From positions 868,001 through 932,000 of the forward strand of contig NZ_LR777654.1 of the NCBI RefSeq assembly GCF_902806995.1: a stretch of 64,000 nt of DNA, in the 5' to 3' direction. Shown in pieces: positions 1-8,661 of the stretch. Position 1 is the stretch's first letter; every line of letters starts with the position of its first letter. A model generated the notes under the pieces. That model worked only from the letters and a program-made list of their open reading frames with translations. It did no database searches and had not been told where the DNA came from. Made by a program: the position numbers and the translations under genes. Origin of the DNA: Chlamydiifrater volucris (lineage in GTDB: Bacteria > Chlamydiota > Chlamydiia > Chlamydiales > Chlamydiaceae).

Positions 1-1
1 T

Positions 2-49
2 CTTCAAGAAGGTACAGCAAAACGTCGCCGCAGGAAATCTGCTGTTTAA
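2..49 (+). CDS. 3' end of an unidentified gene (partial)
   Basis: An open frame runs in from the left edge and ends with TAA at 47-49, giving 15 residues that finish with a strongly basic tail (KRRRRKSAV). It stops only eight bases before the RNase P RNA. The basic tail would suit a nucleic-acid-binding protein, but 15 residues cannot identify a family. I name no function. That it is a real gene end is inferred from its position and from the absence of any other gene there. Confidence 0.4.
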   Translation, partial: LQEGTAKRRRRKSAV

Positions 50-56
50 AAGTTAT

Positions 57-456
57 CGGAAGAGAAAGGCAATCGCTGCTCCTGGAAGGGGGTTCGCCTC
101 AGTTAAGGGAGGAGAGGAAAGTCTGGACTTCAGAAGAGAGGATACCAGAGAAATTCTGGGGACCGCAAGGTTACGGAAAGTGCAACAGAAAACATTCCGC
201 TTTTAGCGGTTTCTCCGCTAATAAGACAGGCTGAAAATTCTGATTTTGAGAATCGGAGACATCAAGGTGACTTGGTGTGCATGCAAACCCTATCCGAAGC
301 AAGGGAGGAGGCTATTGTTTCTGCGAAAGCTTGCTTTTCGGGCAAGCGAGCCTCTGAGAATCGCTTGAGGAATTCGGCGACGGATTCCCTAGATGAATGA
401 TTGCCCATCGAAGGCTGAGGCCTTCTTTGACAGAATCCAGCTTACTCTCTCTTCCG
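57..456 (+). ncRNA. rnpB: RNase P RNA (catalytic subunit of ribonuclease P)
   Basis: This is a bacterial A-type RNase P RNA, which removes 5' leaders from pre-tRNAs. The conserved GAGGAAAGTC block lies at 114-123 and the 3' conserved block AGAATCCAGC at 431-440. The ends were set from the P1 helix: CGGAAGAGA at 57-65 pairs perfectly with TCTCTTCCG at 448-456. A T-rich stretch follows immediately, so P1 may also help to stop transcription. About 400 nt is a normal length. The tail-to-tail neighbour is kpsF. Confidence 0.95.
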
Positions 457-461
457 AATTT

Positions 462-1466
462 TTATAATAATAAAAGCCCATGACGAGCTAGTGTGTGCAT
501 ATGAAGAAGTCCCACTACCTGACGTTTCTTTAGGGAGTCCACGACAGGCAGCACCGTAACTGGCGAGCCGGCTTCCATGTCTTCCAAGGCATCATGTATA
601 GAGGCTTCTCTCAATACTAGCCGAGGATTTTTAGTCATAACCTCGGTCACAGGTAGGTCAAGAAAGTTATTGCCCTTTTCTCTCAAATTCCTACGCAGAT
701 CTCCGTCCGTAAATATGCCTTCCAAAGTTCCCTCAAGCCCCAAAACAAGTACACAACCAAAACCTCCAGAAGAAATAATCTCCAAAGCTTTTCTGACGGA
801 ACAACCAGTCGAACAGATGGGCACACATGATAAGGGAGACATCACATCCTCAACTTTCGCATTGGCCCGAAATCCGATAGTCCCCGCAGGGTGATTATTC
901 CCATAATCCTCAAAGGAAAGCTTACGAACCCTAGCAACTGTTGTAGCCAGGAAATCCCCTAATAAAAGCTGATATTGTGTGGAAGTTGTTGGAGCTAAAT
1001 GAAAGGCATCTATCTCTCTTGCAGAAGGAAGGGTAATTACAAAATCCGCCAGAAAAGCCATTCTAGAATAAGCTCCCGAGGTAACAACGAAAACTTCAGA
1101 ACCTTTATTTTGGAAATACGGGATCTGCTTTACTAGTTCTTCCGTTTCGCCGCTGTTAGACAACAAAACAACGATATCACCTTCACGAACTGCTCCTAAA
1201 TCTCCATGAAGAACATCTCCCGCATTCAAGAAAAAAGCTCTTTCTCCGAATGACTGGAACGTAGCTGCAATTTTTCGAGCAATAAACCCACTCTTTCCTA
1301 CCCCAGAAAAAAACAAATTTCCCGAACTTCCTAGAATCTTTTCTACCAGCGGAGAGGCAAGGCTAAGGTCAAAAGAGGAGAAGAAGTTGTCCATACCTGA
1401 TTTTTGCAAAGACAAAACTTCTTTCATAACTAGGTAACAACACCCCACGCCTCTGTTTTCAGACAT
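462..1466 (-). CDS. kpsF: Arabinose-5-phosphate isomerase, KdsD/KpsF family
   Basis: Predicted to convert ribulose-5-phosphate to arabinose-5-phosphate, the first step toward Kdo for chlamydial lipooligosaccharide. The 334 residues have the family layout: an N-terminal SIS sugar-isomerase domain (about residues 35-180, with GVGKSG near 56-61 and an LHGDLG loop) followed by two CBS domains (VEDVMSPLS and VTEVMTKNP begin them). The length is normal. It is the last gene of a minus-strand run lpxK-gltT-E2-kpsF, 26 bp after the E2 gene. The start has a purine-rich AAGGGTGG just upstream; a later Met at residue 14 is a possible alternative. The Kdo role fits lpxK in the same run. Confidence 0.93.
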   Translation of the reverse strand: MSENRGVGCCYLVMKEVLSLQKSGMDNFFSSFDLSLASPLVEKILGSSGNLFFSGVGKSGFIARKIAATFQSFGERAFFLNAGDVLHGDLGAVREGDIVVLLSNSGETEELVKQIPYFQNKGSEVFVVTSGAYSRMAFLADFVITLPSAREIDAFHLAPTTSTQYQLLLGDFLATTVARVRKLSFEDYGNNHPAGTIGFRANAKVEDVMSPLSCVPICSTGCSVRKALEIISSGGFGCVLVLGLEGTLEGIFTDGDLRRNLREKGNNFLDLPVTEVMTKNPRLVLREASIHDALEDMEAGSPVTVLPVVDSLKKRQVVGLLHMHTLARHGLLLL

Positions 1467-1492
1467 TAACCACCCTTGTCAGTGAACCCTCA

Positions 1493-2716
1493 CTAGCTAA
1501 TCGTAACAGACTCTATACGATTTTTCAATGCCGTTAAAAATTCACTGCCATAAATGCCATCAATGACTCTATGATCGAAAGTTAGCGTAATGTACATCAT
1601 CTTTCTAATAGCCAATGAATCATCTTCCTTGACCATCACTCGTTTTTGTATTGTTCCAATACCTAAAATTGCTATTTCTGGATAATGGATTATGGGCATG
1701 CCTATAAGCGCTCCCGTCATTCCAAAATTAGTCAAAGTTACGCTGCCGTCTTTTACTTCAGAAAGATCGAGTTTGTTTGCTCGAGCCCTTGCAGAAAGAT
1801 CTGCTAATGCTTTTGCAATACTAACAAGGCCTCTCTCCTGACAATTTCGAATAACTGGAATGACTACACCTTCTTTGTTGAGATTAACAGCAATCCCCAC
1901 ATTGATAGACTTTTTAACAACAATAGTATCCCCTTCCATGGAACCGTTGAGCAAAGGAAATTGCTGCAAAGCTTTTGTTAAGCACTGAACGATAAAACTC
2001 GTGACAGTCAATTTGACACCATGAGCTTCCATGAACCGTTCTTTTTCCTCTGCTATTAAGTTGACCATACCCGTAACATCAACGTCCACAACCAAAGAAG
2101 CATGGGGAACCTCATCCGATGCTTTTACTAATGAAGAGGCTATAGCCCTTCTTAGGGGAGACAAAGGTATTCGATTTTCATCTACAACAGGTGCGCCATC
2201 AGAAGAGCCACTGCTTACTTGCTCCTCTTTAGAAAGAAGATAGCTTTCTACGTCTTTCCTTGTAATTCTTCCATCTATCCCTGTTCCCACAAGCCCCCTG
2301 AGCTCCTCGAGATCTATCCCGGATCTTTCGGCTAAACTTAAAACAGCAGGAGAAAACCATGCAGAGATGCCTTTCCTTGAAGAGGATTTTAACGTCTTAA
2401 CCTCTGATAACTTTTGTATATCTTGATCTTGGCTCTTGGGACAAACTGATTTGCTATCTGACACATCTTGAATTTCCGCAGAAGTTTCGATATAAGCAAG
2501 CACTTCAGAAACGCCAACTTCTTTACCCTCTTTGGCCAGAATGGTAACAAGTTTCCCTGAAACAGGAGAAGGAAGCTCCGTAGCAATCTTGTCTGTAGAA
2601 ACCTCTAACAACGGTTCATCAGAACAGACAACATCTCCTTCCTGTTTGAACCATCGAATAACGATTCCTCCGGAGGAGGTTTCTCCTATTTTGGGAAATT
2701 TGAACAAAAAAACCAT
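1493..2716 (-). CDS. 2-oxo acid dehydrogenase E2 (dihydrolipoamide acyltransferase)
   Basis: E2 core of a 2-oxo acid dehydrogenase complex, moving an acyl group from lipoyl-lysine to CoA. The lipoyl domain is at about residues 1-77 with the modified Lys43 in EVSTDKIATE; a peripheral-subunit-binding domain is near 118-160; the catalytic domain ends with DHRVIDG, giving His382 and Asp386 as active-site residues. At 407 residues with one lipoyl domain it resembles the SucB/BkdB type. It sits 3 bp after gltT with AAGGA before the ATG. No E1 or E3 gene is nearby, so its partners must be encoded elsewhere. C. trachomatis CT400 is the positional equivalent as I recall it. Which oxo acid it serves cannot be read from sequence. 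Confidence 0.9.
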   Translation of the reverse strand: MVFLFKFPKIGETSSGGIVIRWFKQEGDVVCSDEPLLEVSTDKIATELPSPVSGKLVTILAKEGKEVGVSEVLAYIETSAEIQDVSDSKSVCPKSQDQDIQKLSEVKTLKSSSRKGISAWFSPAVLSLAERSGIDLEELRGLVGTGIDGRITRKDVESYLLSKEEQVSSGSSDGAPVVDENRIPLSPLRRAIASSLVKASDEVPHASLVVDVDVTGMVNLIAEEKERFMEAHGVKLTVTSFIVQCLTKALQQFPLLNGSMEGDTIVVKKSINVGIAVNLNKEGVVIPVIRNCQERGLVSIAKALADLSARARANKLDLSEVKDGSVTLTNFGMTGALIGMPIIHYPEIAILGIGTIQKRVMVKEDDSLAIRKMMYITLTFDHRVIDGIYGSEFLTALKNRIESVTIS

Positions 2717-2719
2717 ACG

Positions 2720-3967
2720 TTATTGTCCTTCTGCTAAACCTATCATTTCTGACTCACAAGTTTCCTTTGAACTTAAAGAAAAGTTATCTTGATTTTTCTC
2801 TCCGGCATGAACGCAAGCTGCAACCACAGCATCTCCTAAAATGTTCATTGGGGTACCCACAATATCTCTCAACCTATCGATGCCAGCCAGGATAGCCACC
2901 CCTTGAACAGGAAGCCCTACTGAGGCTAACACCGAGCCAAGAGTAATCATACCCCCCCCAGGAACACCAGCACTTCCTACAGCAGAAAAAGTGGCCGTAA
3001 TGACTAACATGACTAAACTATAGAACGACAGAGAAAAACCGTACACCTGAGCAATAAATACGGCCGCCATACCCTGAAAAATAGCCGTTCCATTCATATT
3101 CACTGTAGCACCCAAAGGCAAGACAAAGCCCGTAATTTCTTTGGAAACTCCTATGCGATCAGAAACACATTTCATAGTGATAGGTAGTGTGGCGGAACTG
3201 CTAGCCGTGGAAGCCGCACAAACAATGGCGTCCATCATACCTCGTAAAAAACCTGAGAAAGAACTGCCACAACGAAAACGTATCAAACTACCAAAAACTA
3301 GAACAGCGTGAACGAAACAAGCCAAATAAAATACAGCTAAAAATTTACCGAGTTGTAACAGGATACTAACCCCATGTATTCCTGATATCCAAGCCATAGA
3401 AGCCGCTACTCCAAATGGAGCAAACTCCATAACCAAGTTGATCATCTGCAACATAACTTCAGAGGCACTGTTGAACAATTTTTCAAGAGCTAATCCCTTA
3501 TCTCCAGCCAAACGAATAGATATTCCTAAAAACAGAGAGAAAATAATAATTTGTAATATATTCCCTTCAACAAAAGACCGAACAGGATTGGATGGAAAAA
3601 GATTTACAATAACTTCTGAAGCTCTGGCACTCGCTTTTGGCGCAACCCAAGAGGCGACCTCATCAATCACACAACCGCTCCCGGGCTTAAAAAGACTAGC
3701 AAAAATCAAACCTATAGCTATAGCTACAGCCGTCGTTAGCAGGTAGAGACTCAGACTTTTAATCCCTATACGCCCTAATTTTTTAAGATCACTAATAGAA
3801 GCTATTCCAACAACCATGGAGGCAAATACTAGAGGGTACACCACCATACTTAAGAGATTCAGGAAAACATCCCCTATGGGTTTCACTAGAACAGCCTTAT
3901 CTCCAAAAGCCAACCCGGAAATAACGCCGATAAGCAAACCTAGTAGTATTTTCATCCATAATTTCAT
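2720..3967 (-). CDS. gltT: Sodium/dicarboxylate (glutamate) symporter, DAACS family
   Basis: Inner-membrane sodium-coupled uptake of glutamate or C4-dicarboxylates. The family signatures are present: a serine-rich hairpin (ASTASSSATLP), the NMNGTAIFQG helix-7 motif and a second hairpin AGVPGGGMITLG, in an otherwise very hydrophobic protein. I place the start at the inner ATG at 3967, not the longer frame at 3985. AAAGGAG lies just before it, and the ATG overlaps the lpxK stop as ATGA, which implies coupled translation. This gives 415 residues, a normal family length. It is second in the lpxK operon. Exact substrate preference is not visible. Confidence 0.92.
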   Translation of the reverse strand: MKLWMKILLGLLIGVISGLAFGDKAVLVKPIGDVFLNLLSMVVYPLVFASMVVGIASISDLKKLGRIGIKSLSLYLLTTAVAIAIGLIFASLFKPGSGCVIDEVASWVAPKASARASEVIVNLFPSNPVRSFVEGNILQIIIFSLFLGISIRLAGDKGLALEKLFNSASEVMLQMINLVMEFAPFGVAASMAWISGIHGVSILLQLGKFLAVFYLACFVHAVLVFGSLIRFRCGSSFSGFLRGMMDAIVCAASTASSSATLPITMKCVSDRIGVSKEITGFVLPLGATVNMNGTAIFQGMAAVFIAQVYGFSLSFYSLVMLVITATFSAVGSAGVPGGGMITLGSVLASVGLPVQGVAILAGIDRLRDIVGTPMNILGDAVVAACVHAGEKNQDNFSLSSKETCESEMIGLAEGQ

Positions 3968-5094
3968 TTTTTTCTCCTTTCGCATGAGCGACAGATTTTT
4001 TTAAGGAGATCACTTAAAAATTTCTGATTCCCATCAACATTTGCTTTCGAACAAACTACTCCTATAGGTAGTAGATTCTTTTCTCCAGAAAGATCTGGCA
4101 TCTTGACGAAATCTTTTTCCGTGCAAAGCAAAATTTCGCCCTTGCGTAAAGCTGTTTTCGCTGAAAGAAATCGTAATTCCTTTTTAGTGATCGGTGAATG
4201 ATCAGGCAGAACATATTTAACCAATATTTTAGCTCCACATTCTTCTACAGTACGAATGAAGCTTTCTGGAGAACCCAATCCGCAAAAAACACTGACACCA
4301 ATATTTTTCAACAAATCATTACTATTACCTTTGTTTTGCAATTCACCATGCACAATTAAAAGTTTATCGAAGACCTGTCGAAAATAAATTCTAGGAATAT
4401 TTTTAAAATCCTCTAGCGCACGTAAAGATTCTTCCGAAGTTTCACCATTAATGGCTATTAGGTCTGCCGATCTTAAGGCCTTGGGGCGATCTCTCAGACG
4501 ACCTTTTGGGAAAAACTTTCCGCCTCCTAGAGGATCCTCTCCTCTAACAACAATAATATTCGCTTGCTTCTCTAAAGGAAAGTACTGCAACCCATCATCA
4601 AGAATGGCCACATCACATCCTAACTCTTCTGCTTTCTTGACTGAAAGCAAGCGATTTTTTCCTACAATCACAAAACCATTTGTGATTTTTTGCGATAACA
4701 TAAATGGCTCATCTCCCACCTCTTGAGCCGTATGCAGAGATGGATTGACTAGCACAGACTTTGATCTAGAGGACAACTTTCCTTTGTACCCTCTGGATAA
4801 AACAGCGCAACGAAGCCCTTGGGAATAGAAAAACTCCGCGAGATAAGCTACCATGGGAGTCTTGCCCGTACCTCCAATAGCAATATTTCCTACTGAGACA
4901 ACAGGGATACCCGCTGCTACCTTTTTCCTAAAGATAGAAACAAAGCGATGAAGCCCAGAGCAAAAAGCAAATATTGAAGAAAGAATTGCAAAAAACACCG
5001 AGGGTCTTCTCCTTTGCAGCAATCGCAAACACAGCGTGCGATAAATCATAAACAAAGAAGAAGGAAACTCTTTACTTATATTCTTCGGAGTCAC
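3964..5094 (-). CDS. lpxK: Tetraacyldisaccharide 4'-kinase (lipid A)
   Basis: Phosphorylates the 4' position of the lipid A disaccharide at the inner membrane. The P-loop IAIGGTGKTP (about residues 71-80) lies close behind an N-terminal membrane-associated helix (33-55), as in other LpxK proteins, and DDGLQY follows as a second family motif. The 376 residues are of usual length. The start is GTG at 5094, supported by GGGAGGT eight bases upstream. The stop overlaps the gltT start by four bases. The 195 bp upstream, before the next minus-strand gene, probably hold the operon promoter, but I could not pick out a convincing one. Confidence 0.95.
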   Translation of the reverse strand: MTPKNISKEFPSSLFMIYRTLCLRLLQRRRPSVFFAILSSIFAFCSGLHRFVSIFRKKVAAGIPVVSVGNIAIGGTGKTPMVAYLAEFFYSQGLRCAVLSRGYKGKLSSRSKSVLVNPSLHTAQEVGDEPFMLSQKITNGFVIVGKNRLLSVKKAEELGCDVAILDDGLQYFPLEKQANIIVVRGEDPLGGGKFFPKGRLRDRPKALRSADLIAINGETSEESLRALEDFKNIPRIYFRQVFDKLLIVHGELQNKGNSNDLLKNIGVSVFCGLGSPESFIRTVEECGAKILVKYVLPDHSPITKKELRFLSAKTALRKGEILLCTEKDFVKMPDLSGEKNLLPIGVVCSKANVDGNQKFLSDLLKKICRSCERRKK

Positions 5095-5288
5095 TCGTAA
5101 TTACCTCCCAAATCAGAAAGTCCTTGTTCGGATGACCGCACAAGGTAAAAGTCGACCGATTTTCCGAAATAGGAAGATCCCGTTTCGCCAAGCATCGCAA
5201 AAAAAACATTAAGTATCAAGAGAGAAAAATTTAATTTACAACTCAAAAAAGCATAGAATAAAAAACAAAATAAAAAAAATAATTTTAA

Positions 5289-6098
5289 TTATAAAACTCT
5301 CTGACGAACAACCTCATAACAAATCAACGTCACAGACATCGCTAGATTCAACGAGTCTACAGCCCCCGCCATAGGAATGACAGCCTTACGGCTCTTGGAA
5401 TTCAACCAAAACGAAGACACCCCATCTTTTTCGGAGCCAAAAACCAAAACCGTGGGCAAAGTGTAATCATAAGAAAGGTAACTTTTATCTGCTGATGGGG
5501 ACGTAACTATCACTTGACATCCCATATCCTCAAATGTTTTAAAAGCTTCTTGGGAGTCCACACTCCATATAGGCACCGTGAAACAAGTTCCCAGAGAAGA
5601 TCTAATAACATTGGGATTATACACGTCTACGGGGGAATCACAAATAACAACGCCGTCGACGCCTGCAGCATCTGCTGATCTAAGAATAGCGCCAAAATTA
5701 CCCGGCTTTTCTACACCTTCAATCAGTAAGTAAAAAGGTTTTTTTTGCTTTCTTTTCCTAAAAAACTCTTCTTTCAACAAGGGCCTCTTCCTAGCTATAG
5801 CTATAACTTTGTCTCCGCTATCCTTGTAGGCCATTGACCCCATAACATCTGAAGAACAACGAACAATCTCTATTCTACTATCCATCTTGCTCAACCAATC
5901 GCTTTCGCCTTCCTTCAGAGAAACTTTATCGACAAAAAGTGTCCTGATCTCTATTCCGGCACCTATAGCTTTTTCCACTTCCCGGATTCCCTCTACCAAG
6001 AATTCTTCGCTTTCCTTACGCAAGCGACTCTTCCTACGTAATCCAACTACCTGTTTGACCCTAGTATTGTTCTTAGATGTTATTAGAACTTCTTCCAT
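5289..6098 (-). CDS. SpoU/TrmH-family RNA 2'-O-methyltransferase
   Basis: Predicted SPOUT-fold methyltransferase acting on rRNA or tRNA. The N-terminal third resembles the substrate-binding domain of RlmB-like enzymes (KQVVGLRRKSRLRK, then VEGIREVEKA). The C-terminal domain has the three SPOUT motifs: EGVEKPGNFGAILRSADAAG, VLVFGSEKDGVS, and a final segment with PMAGAVDSLNLAMS that forms the knot. The ATG at 6098 was preferred to a GTG at 6110 because AGGGTG precedes it at good spacing. It overlaps the end of the upstream methyltransferase gene, so the two are probably co-transcribed. C. trachomatis CT403 (annotated spoU) is the positional match from memory. The target nucleotide is unknown. 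Confidence 0.9.
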   Translation of the reverse strand: MEEVLITSKNNTRVKQVVGLRRKSRLRKESEEFLVEGIREVEKAIGAGIEIRTLFVDKVSLKEGESDWLSKMDSRIEIVRCSSDVMGSMAYKDSGDKVIAIARKRPLLKEEFFRKRKQKKPFYLLIEGVEKPGNFGAILRSADAAGVDGVVICDSPVDVYNPNVIRSSLGTCFTVPIWSVDSQEAFKTFEDMGCQVIVTSPSADKSYLSYDYTLPTVLVFGSEKDGVSSFWLNSKSRKAVIPMAGAVDSLNLAMSVTLICYEVVRQRVL

Positions 6099-6910
6099 GC
6101 AGCAAAACACCCTGAGGGCACTTTATCGAAGCCCTCCCCTAAAAAACTTTCTCCGGAAAAAAACTCCCCTTCTCTACGGATGGCGCTTCTTACTAATCTT
6201 TCTACCAAAGCTGGCGTATGCCCAGGAGTATGTGACGAAGCTAGCAACAAGCTGGCCCGCGAAGACAGTAATTGATTACACATTGTCAATAGAGGGAAAA
6301 AATGTTCTTCAATGCGAAAAATTTCTTTGTTTGTACCTCGACCATATGTGGGCGGATCCAAAATTATTACATCGTAGACACTCTTTCTACGAATTTCTTT
6401 TTTTAGAAAAGAGAACACATCTTCTATGACCCAGAATATTCTTTTGTTAGGAAAACTATTCTTCAAATAATTCTTCTCCGCCCACCGAACAGCTGCTTTA
6501 GAAGCATCTACATGCCTAACAATAGCGCCAAGCTTAGCAAAAAACAATGATGCAGCTCCTGTATATGCAAACAAATTTAACACGCGACACTCAGGAGCAT
6601 TCGCGATTACTTCAGCGAACAAAGGCCAAAAACTCATGTGTTCTGGGAAAAACCCTAGATGACCAAATGGAGTGCATTTTAGTTCAAAAACAAGTCCTTC
6701 CACTTGAAAGTCCCAATTGAAGGAACTCTGTTGAACCCCTTTCCAAGTCCCATCCTCTCCACTCCTGACAAATTCTGCAAAAACTTGTCTGCCCCACATA
6801 TTTGGATTTGTTCTTGGCCAAATAGCAACAGGACACGGACGAACAACAATCTTGGAGCCAAACTGCTCTAATTTCTTACCTTCTCCGCTATCCAAAAGGT
6901 GATAACCCAC
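6083..6910 (-). CDS. Class I SAM-dependent methyltransferase, RlmI/RlmK-like
   Basis: Rossmann-fold methyltransferase probably acting on RNA. Motif I is LNLFAYTGAASLFFAK, followed by the acidic VDAS at the end of the second strand; motif IV is ILDPPTYGRG, the DPP(T/S)Y form seen in the rRNA m5C/m2G enzymes RlmI and RlmK. At 275 residues it lacks the N-terminal PUA domain of RlmI. The start is a GTG with AAGG about ten bases upstream. It lies directly before the SpoU-type gene and overlaps it, so the pair looks like a small RNA-modification operon. It corresponds by position to C. trachomatis CT404. The substrate cannot be decided here. Confidence 0.85.
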   Translation of the reverse strand: MGYHLLDSGEGKKLEQFGSKIVVRPCPVAIWPRTNPNMWGRQVFAEFVRSGEDGTWKGVQQSSFNWDFQVEGLVFELKCTPFGHLGFFPEHMSFWPLFAEVIANAPECRVLNLFAYTGAASLFFAKLGAIVRHVDASKAAVRWAEKNYLKNSFPNKRIFWVIEDVFSFLKKEIRRKSVYDVIILDPPTYGRGTNKEIFRIEEHFFPLLTMCNQLLSSRASLLLASSHTPGHTPALVERLVRSAIRREGEFFSGESFLGEGFDKVPSGCFAAWKKF

Positions 6911-7194
6911 GCTTGCTGAACCTTATGTTTAAGTCAAGGAACGATCTTTGAAAGCTATAGATGGTACCAATTTCTCTTAAAACCCGCAATTTCAGTCAGC
7001 ATGTCATAAACAGAAAACCTTATTGAAGGTTACCTACAATGGCCTCTTCTAAAAAACAATGTTAGAAGAACAAATGCCAATAATTCAAAAATTTTATTAC
7101 ATATTTATTATATTTTGTTTTAGTCTCTGTAAAATTTACTTTGATTACAAAGGCTCTTTTTCCATAAACTGCCCTAAACGAGGAGATCTTGGGA
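6911..7194. other. Gene-free divergent interval before nrdR
   Basis: About 280 bases without a supported gene separate the minus-strand methyltransferase from nrdR. The right half is strongly A/T-rich (7075-7140). AGGAG at 7181-7185 serves as ribosome-binding site for nrdR. I recall a riboflavin synthase gene at this place in C. trachomatis (CT405); no remnant of it is visible here. Confidence 0.5.
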
Positions 7195-7659
7195 ATGAAA
7201 TGTCCCTTTTGCAACCACGGAGAAATGCGGGTTATTGACTCCAGAAATTCTCCGGAATCAAACGCTATCAAGCGACGTCGAGAATGTTTGCATTGTGGGC
7301 AAAGGTTCACTACCTTCGAGACAATAGAACTTGTTATACAAGTACTCAAACGAGACGGCCGCTACGAAAATTTTCAAGACTCAAAACTAATAAATGGACT
7401 CAATGCCGCTTCTTGCCACACAAGTATTAGCCAAGAGCAAGTTCATGCGATAGCATTTAACGTGAAAGCTGAACTATTGAGGAAGCAAAATAGGGAAATT
7501 TCTACCAAAGAAATCGGAGAACTAGTAATGAAATATCTTAAAAAGACGGATATGATCGCCTACATCCGATTTGCTTGTGTCTACCGAAGATTCAAAGATG
7601 TCGGAGAACTCATGGAAGAGCTCTTATCCGCGTCACCTGAAGTAGAAAAAAATCTTTGA
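7195..7659 (+). CDS. nrdR: Transcriptional repressor NrdR
   Basis: Nucleotide-sensing repressor of ribonucleotide reductase genes. The N-terminal zinc ribbon is intact with CPFC (Cys3, Cys6) and CLHC (Cys31, Cys34), followed by an RRRE basic patch and an ATP-cone domain over about residues 49-137. The 154 residues match the family. I start at the ATG at 7195, with AGGAG at 7181-7185, rather than at the upstream TTG at 7189; NrdR proteins normally begin MKCPFC. Its stop is 14 bp before the dksA-like start. No NrdR-box pair for a reductase gene is present in this window, so its targets lie elsewhere. Confidence 0.95.
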   Translation: MKCPFCNHGEMRVIDSRNSPESNAIKRRRECLHCGQRFTTFETIELVIQVLKRDGRYENFQDSKLINGLNAASCHTSISQEQVHAIAFNVKAELLRKQNREISTKEIGELVMKYLKKTDMIAYIRFACVYRRFKDVGELMEELLSASPEVEKNL

Positions 7660-7673
7660 GGAGCTATAAACCA

Positions 7674-8048
7674 ATGCCTTTGTCTGAAGAAGAAATTTTG
7701 TTTTTTAAAGAGCGTCTTTTAGAAATGAAATCAAGACTGTCGCACACCTTAGAGGGAAGCGCGCAGGAGGTAAAGAAGCCCAACGAAGCTACAGGATATT
7801 CTCAGCATCAGGCTGACCAAGGCACAGAAACTTTTGATCGTACAATCAGCTTAGAAGTGACTACTAAAGAATATGGCTTACTTCGACAAATTGAACGCGC
7901 TTTAGAAAAAATTAAGGAAAACACTTATGGGATTTGCGACGTTAGTGGGGAGGAAATCCCCCTCCAAAGACTTAAAGCTATCCCCTACGCAAACATGACC
8001 GTCCAAGCCCAAGAGAAATATGAGAAAGGGCTCCTTTCAGGAAACTAA
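7674..8048 (+). CDS. dksA: DksA/TraR-family protein with degenerate zinc finger
   Basis: Small RNA-polymerase-binding family protein of 124 residues. A predicted long coiled-coil hairpin occupies about residues 5-80, and the zinc-finger region starts at KENTYGICDVSGE. In canonical DksA four cysteines bind zinc; here only Cys88 remains (position 91 is Ser) and the second pair is replaced within NMTVQAQ. The fold may persist without metal, as reported for cysteine-poor DksA variants in other bacteria. The start ATG at 7674 has GAGGAG at 7658-7663, overlapping the end of nrdR. lspA follows four bases after its stop. Effects on transcription are inferred from the family only. Confidence 0.85.
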   Translation: MPLSEEEILFFKERLLEMKSRLSHTLEGSAQEVKKPNEATGYSQHQADQGTETFDRTISLEVTTKEYGLLRQIERALEKIKENTYGICDVSGEEIPLQRLKAIPYANMTVQAQEKYEKGLLSGN

Positions 8049-8051
8049 TCT

Positions 8052-8600
8052 ATGAAAAAACGATCTAAGGCCGAGCAAAATGTGCTCGTCTTTCTTCTCT
8101 TTCCCATGTTTGTTGTTTGCATGCTCTTCATTGACTGGGGATCCAAGTTCTGGGTCCTCTACTCTCAGCAGCAGCACAAATCTCTGTTTGGGTTTTTCCA
8201 AAAACCTCTGTACTCCTCCTCTCTCTGGAATTTTACATTAGAAATATCTCCTACCTTTAATGAGGGAGCTGCCTTCGGGCTCTTCTCTTCCTACACGTAC
8301 CCTCTACTACTTTTAAGAATAGCTATCGTAATTGGAATTGGTGCTTTTATAGTATCTCGCAGACATCTGGTCTCCAACGCCAACCTTTTTGGCCTTCTCC
8401 TTATCCTCAGTGGAGCCATCGGAAACATCGTAGATTTAATTTACTACGGAAAAGTTATCGATTTTATTAGTTTAAGTTACGCGAAAGCCCACTACTTTCC
8501 TGTGTTTAATTTCGCAGATATGCTTATATCTGCTGGAACTTTTATTTTATCCGTCAAGCTTTGTTTTTTCCCCAGAAAGGAAAGAAAAATAAACGCTTAA
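8052..8600 (+). CDS. lspA: Lipoprotein signal peptidase (signal peptidase II)
   Basis: Inner-membrane aspartyl protease that cleaves prolipoproteins ahead of the lipid-modified cysteine. Four hydrophobic segments are visible. The catalytic aspartates are Asp128 in GNIVDL and Asp156 in VFNFADM, and the conserved NEGAAFG loop is at 70-76. At 182 residues it is slightly longer than the E. coli enzyme (164), owing to an N-terminal extension. It starts three bases after the dksA-like stop, so the two are probably translated from one message. Likely clients in this window are OmcA and the small lipoprotein at 37520. Confidence 0.95.
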   Translation: MKKRSKAEQNVLVFLLFPMFVVCMLFIDWGSKFWVLYSQQQHKSLFGFFQKPLYSSSLWNFTLEISPTFNEGAAFGLFSSYTYPLLLLRIAIVIGIGAFIVSRRHLVSNANLFGLLLILSGAIGNIVDLIYYGKVIDFISLSYAKAHYFPVFNFADMLISAGTFILSVKLCFFPRKERKINA

Positions 8601-8661
8601 TTTCCTCTAAAAGAACCACATTGGTATAATTATTGTCTTTTTCCTCAGCTTTGGAGTTTTT

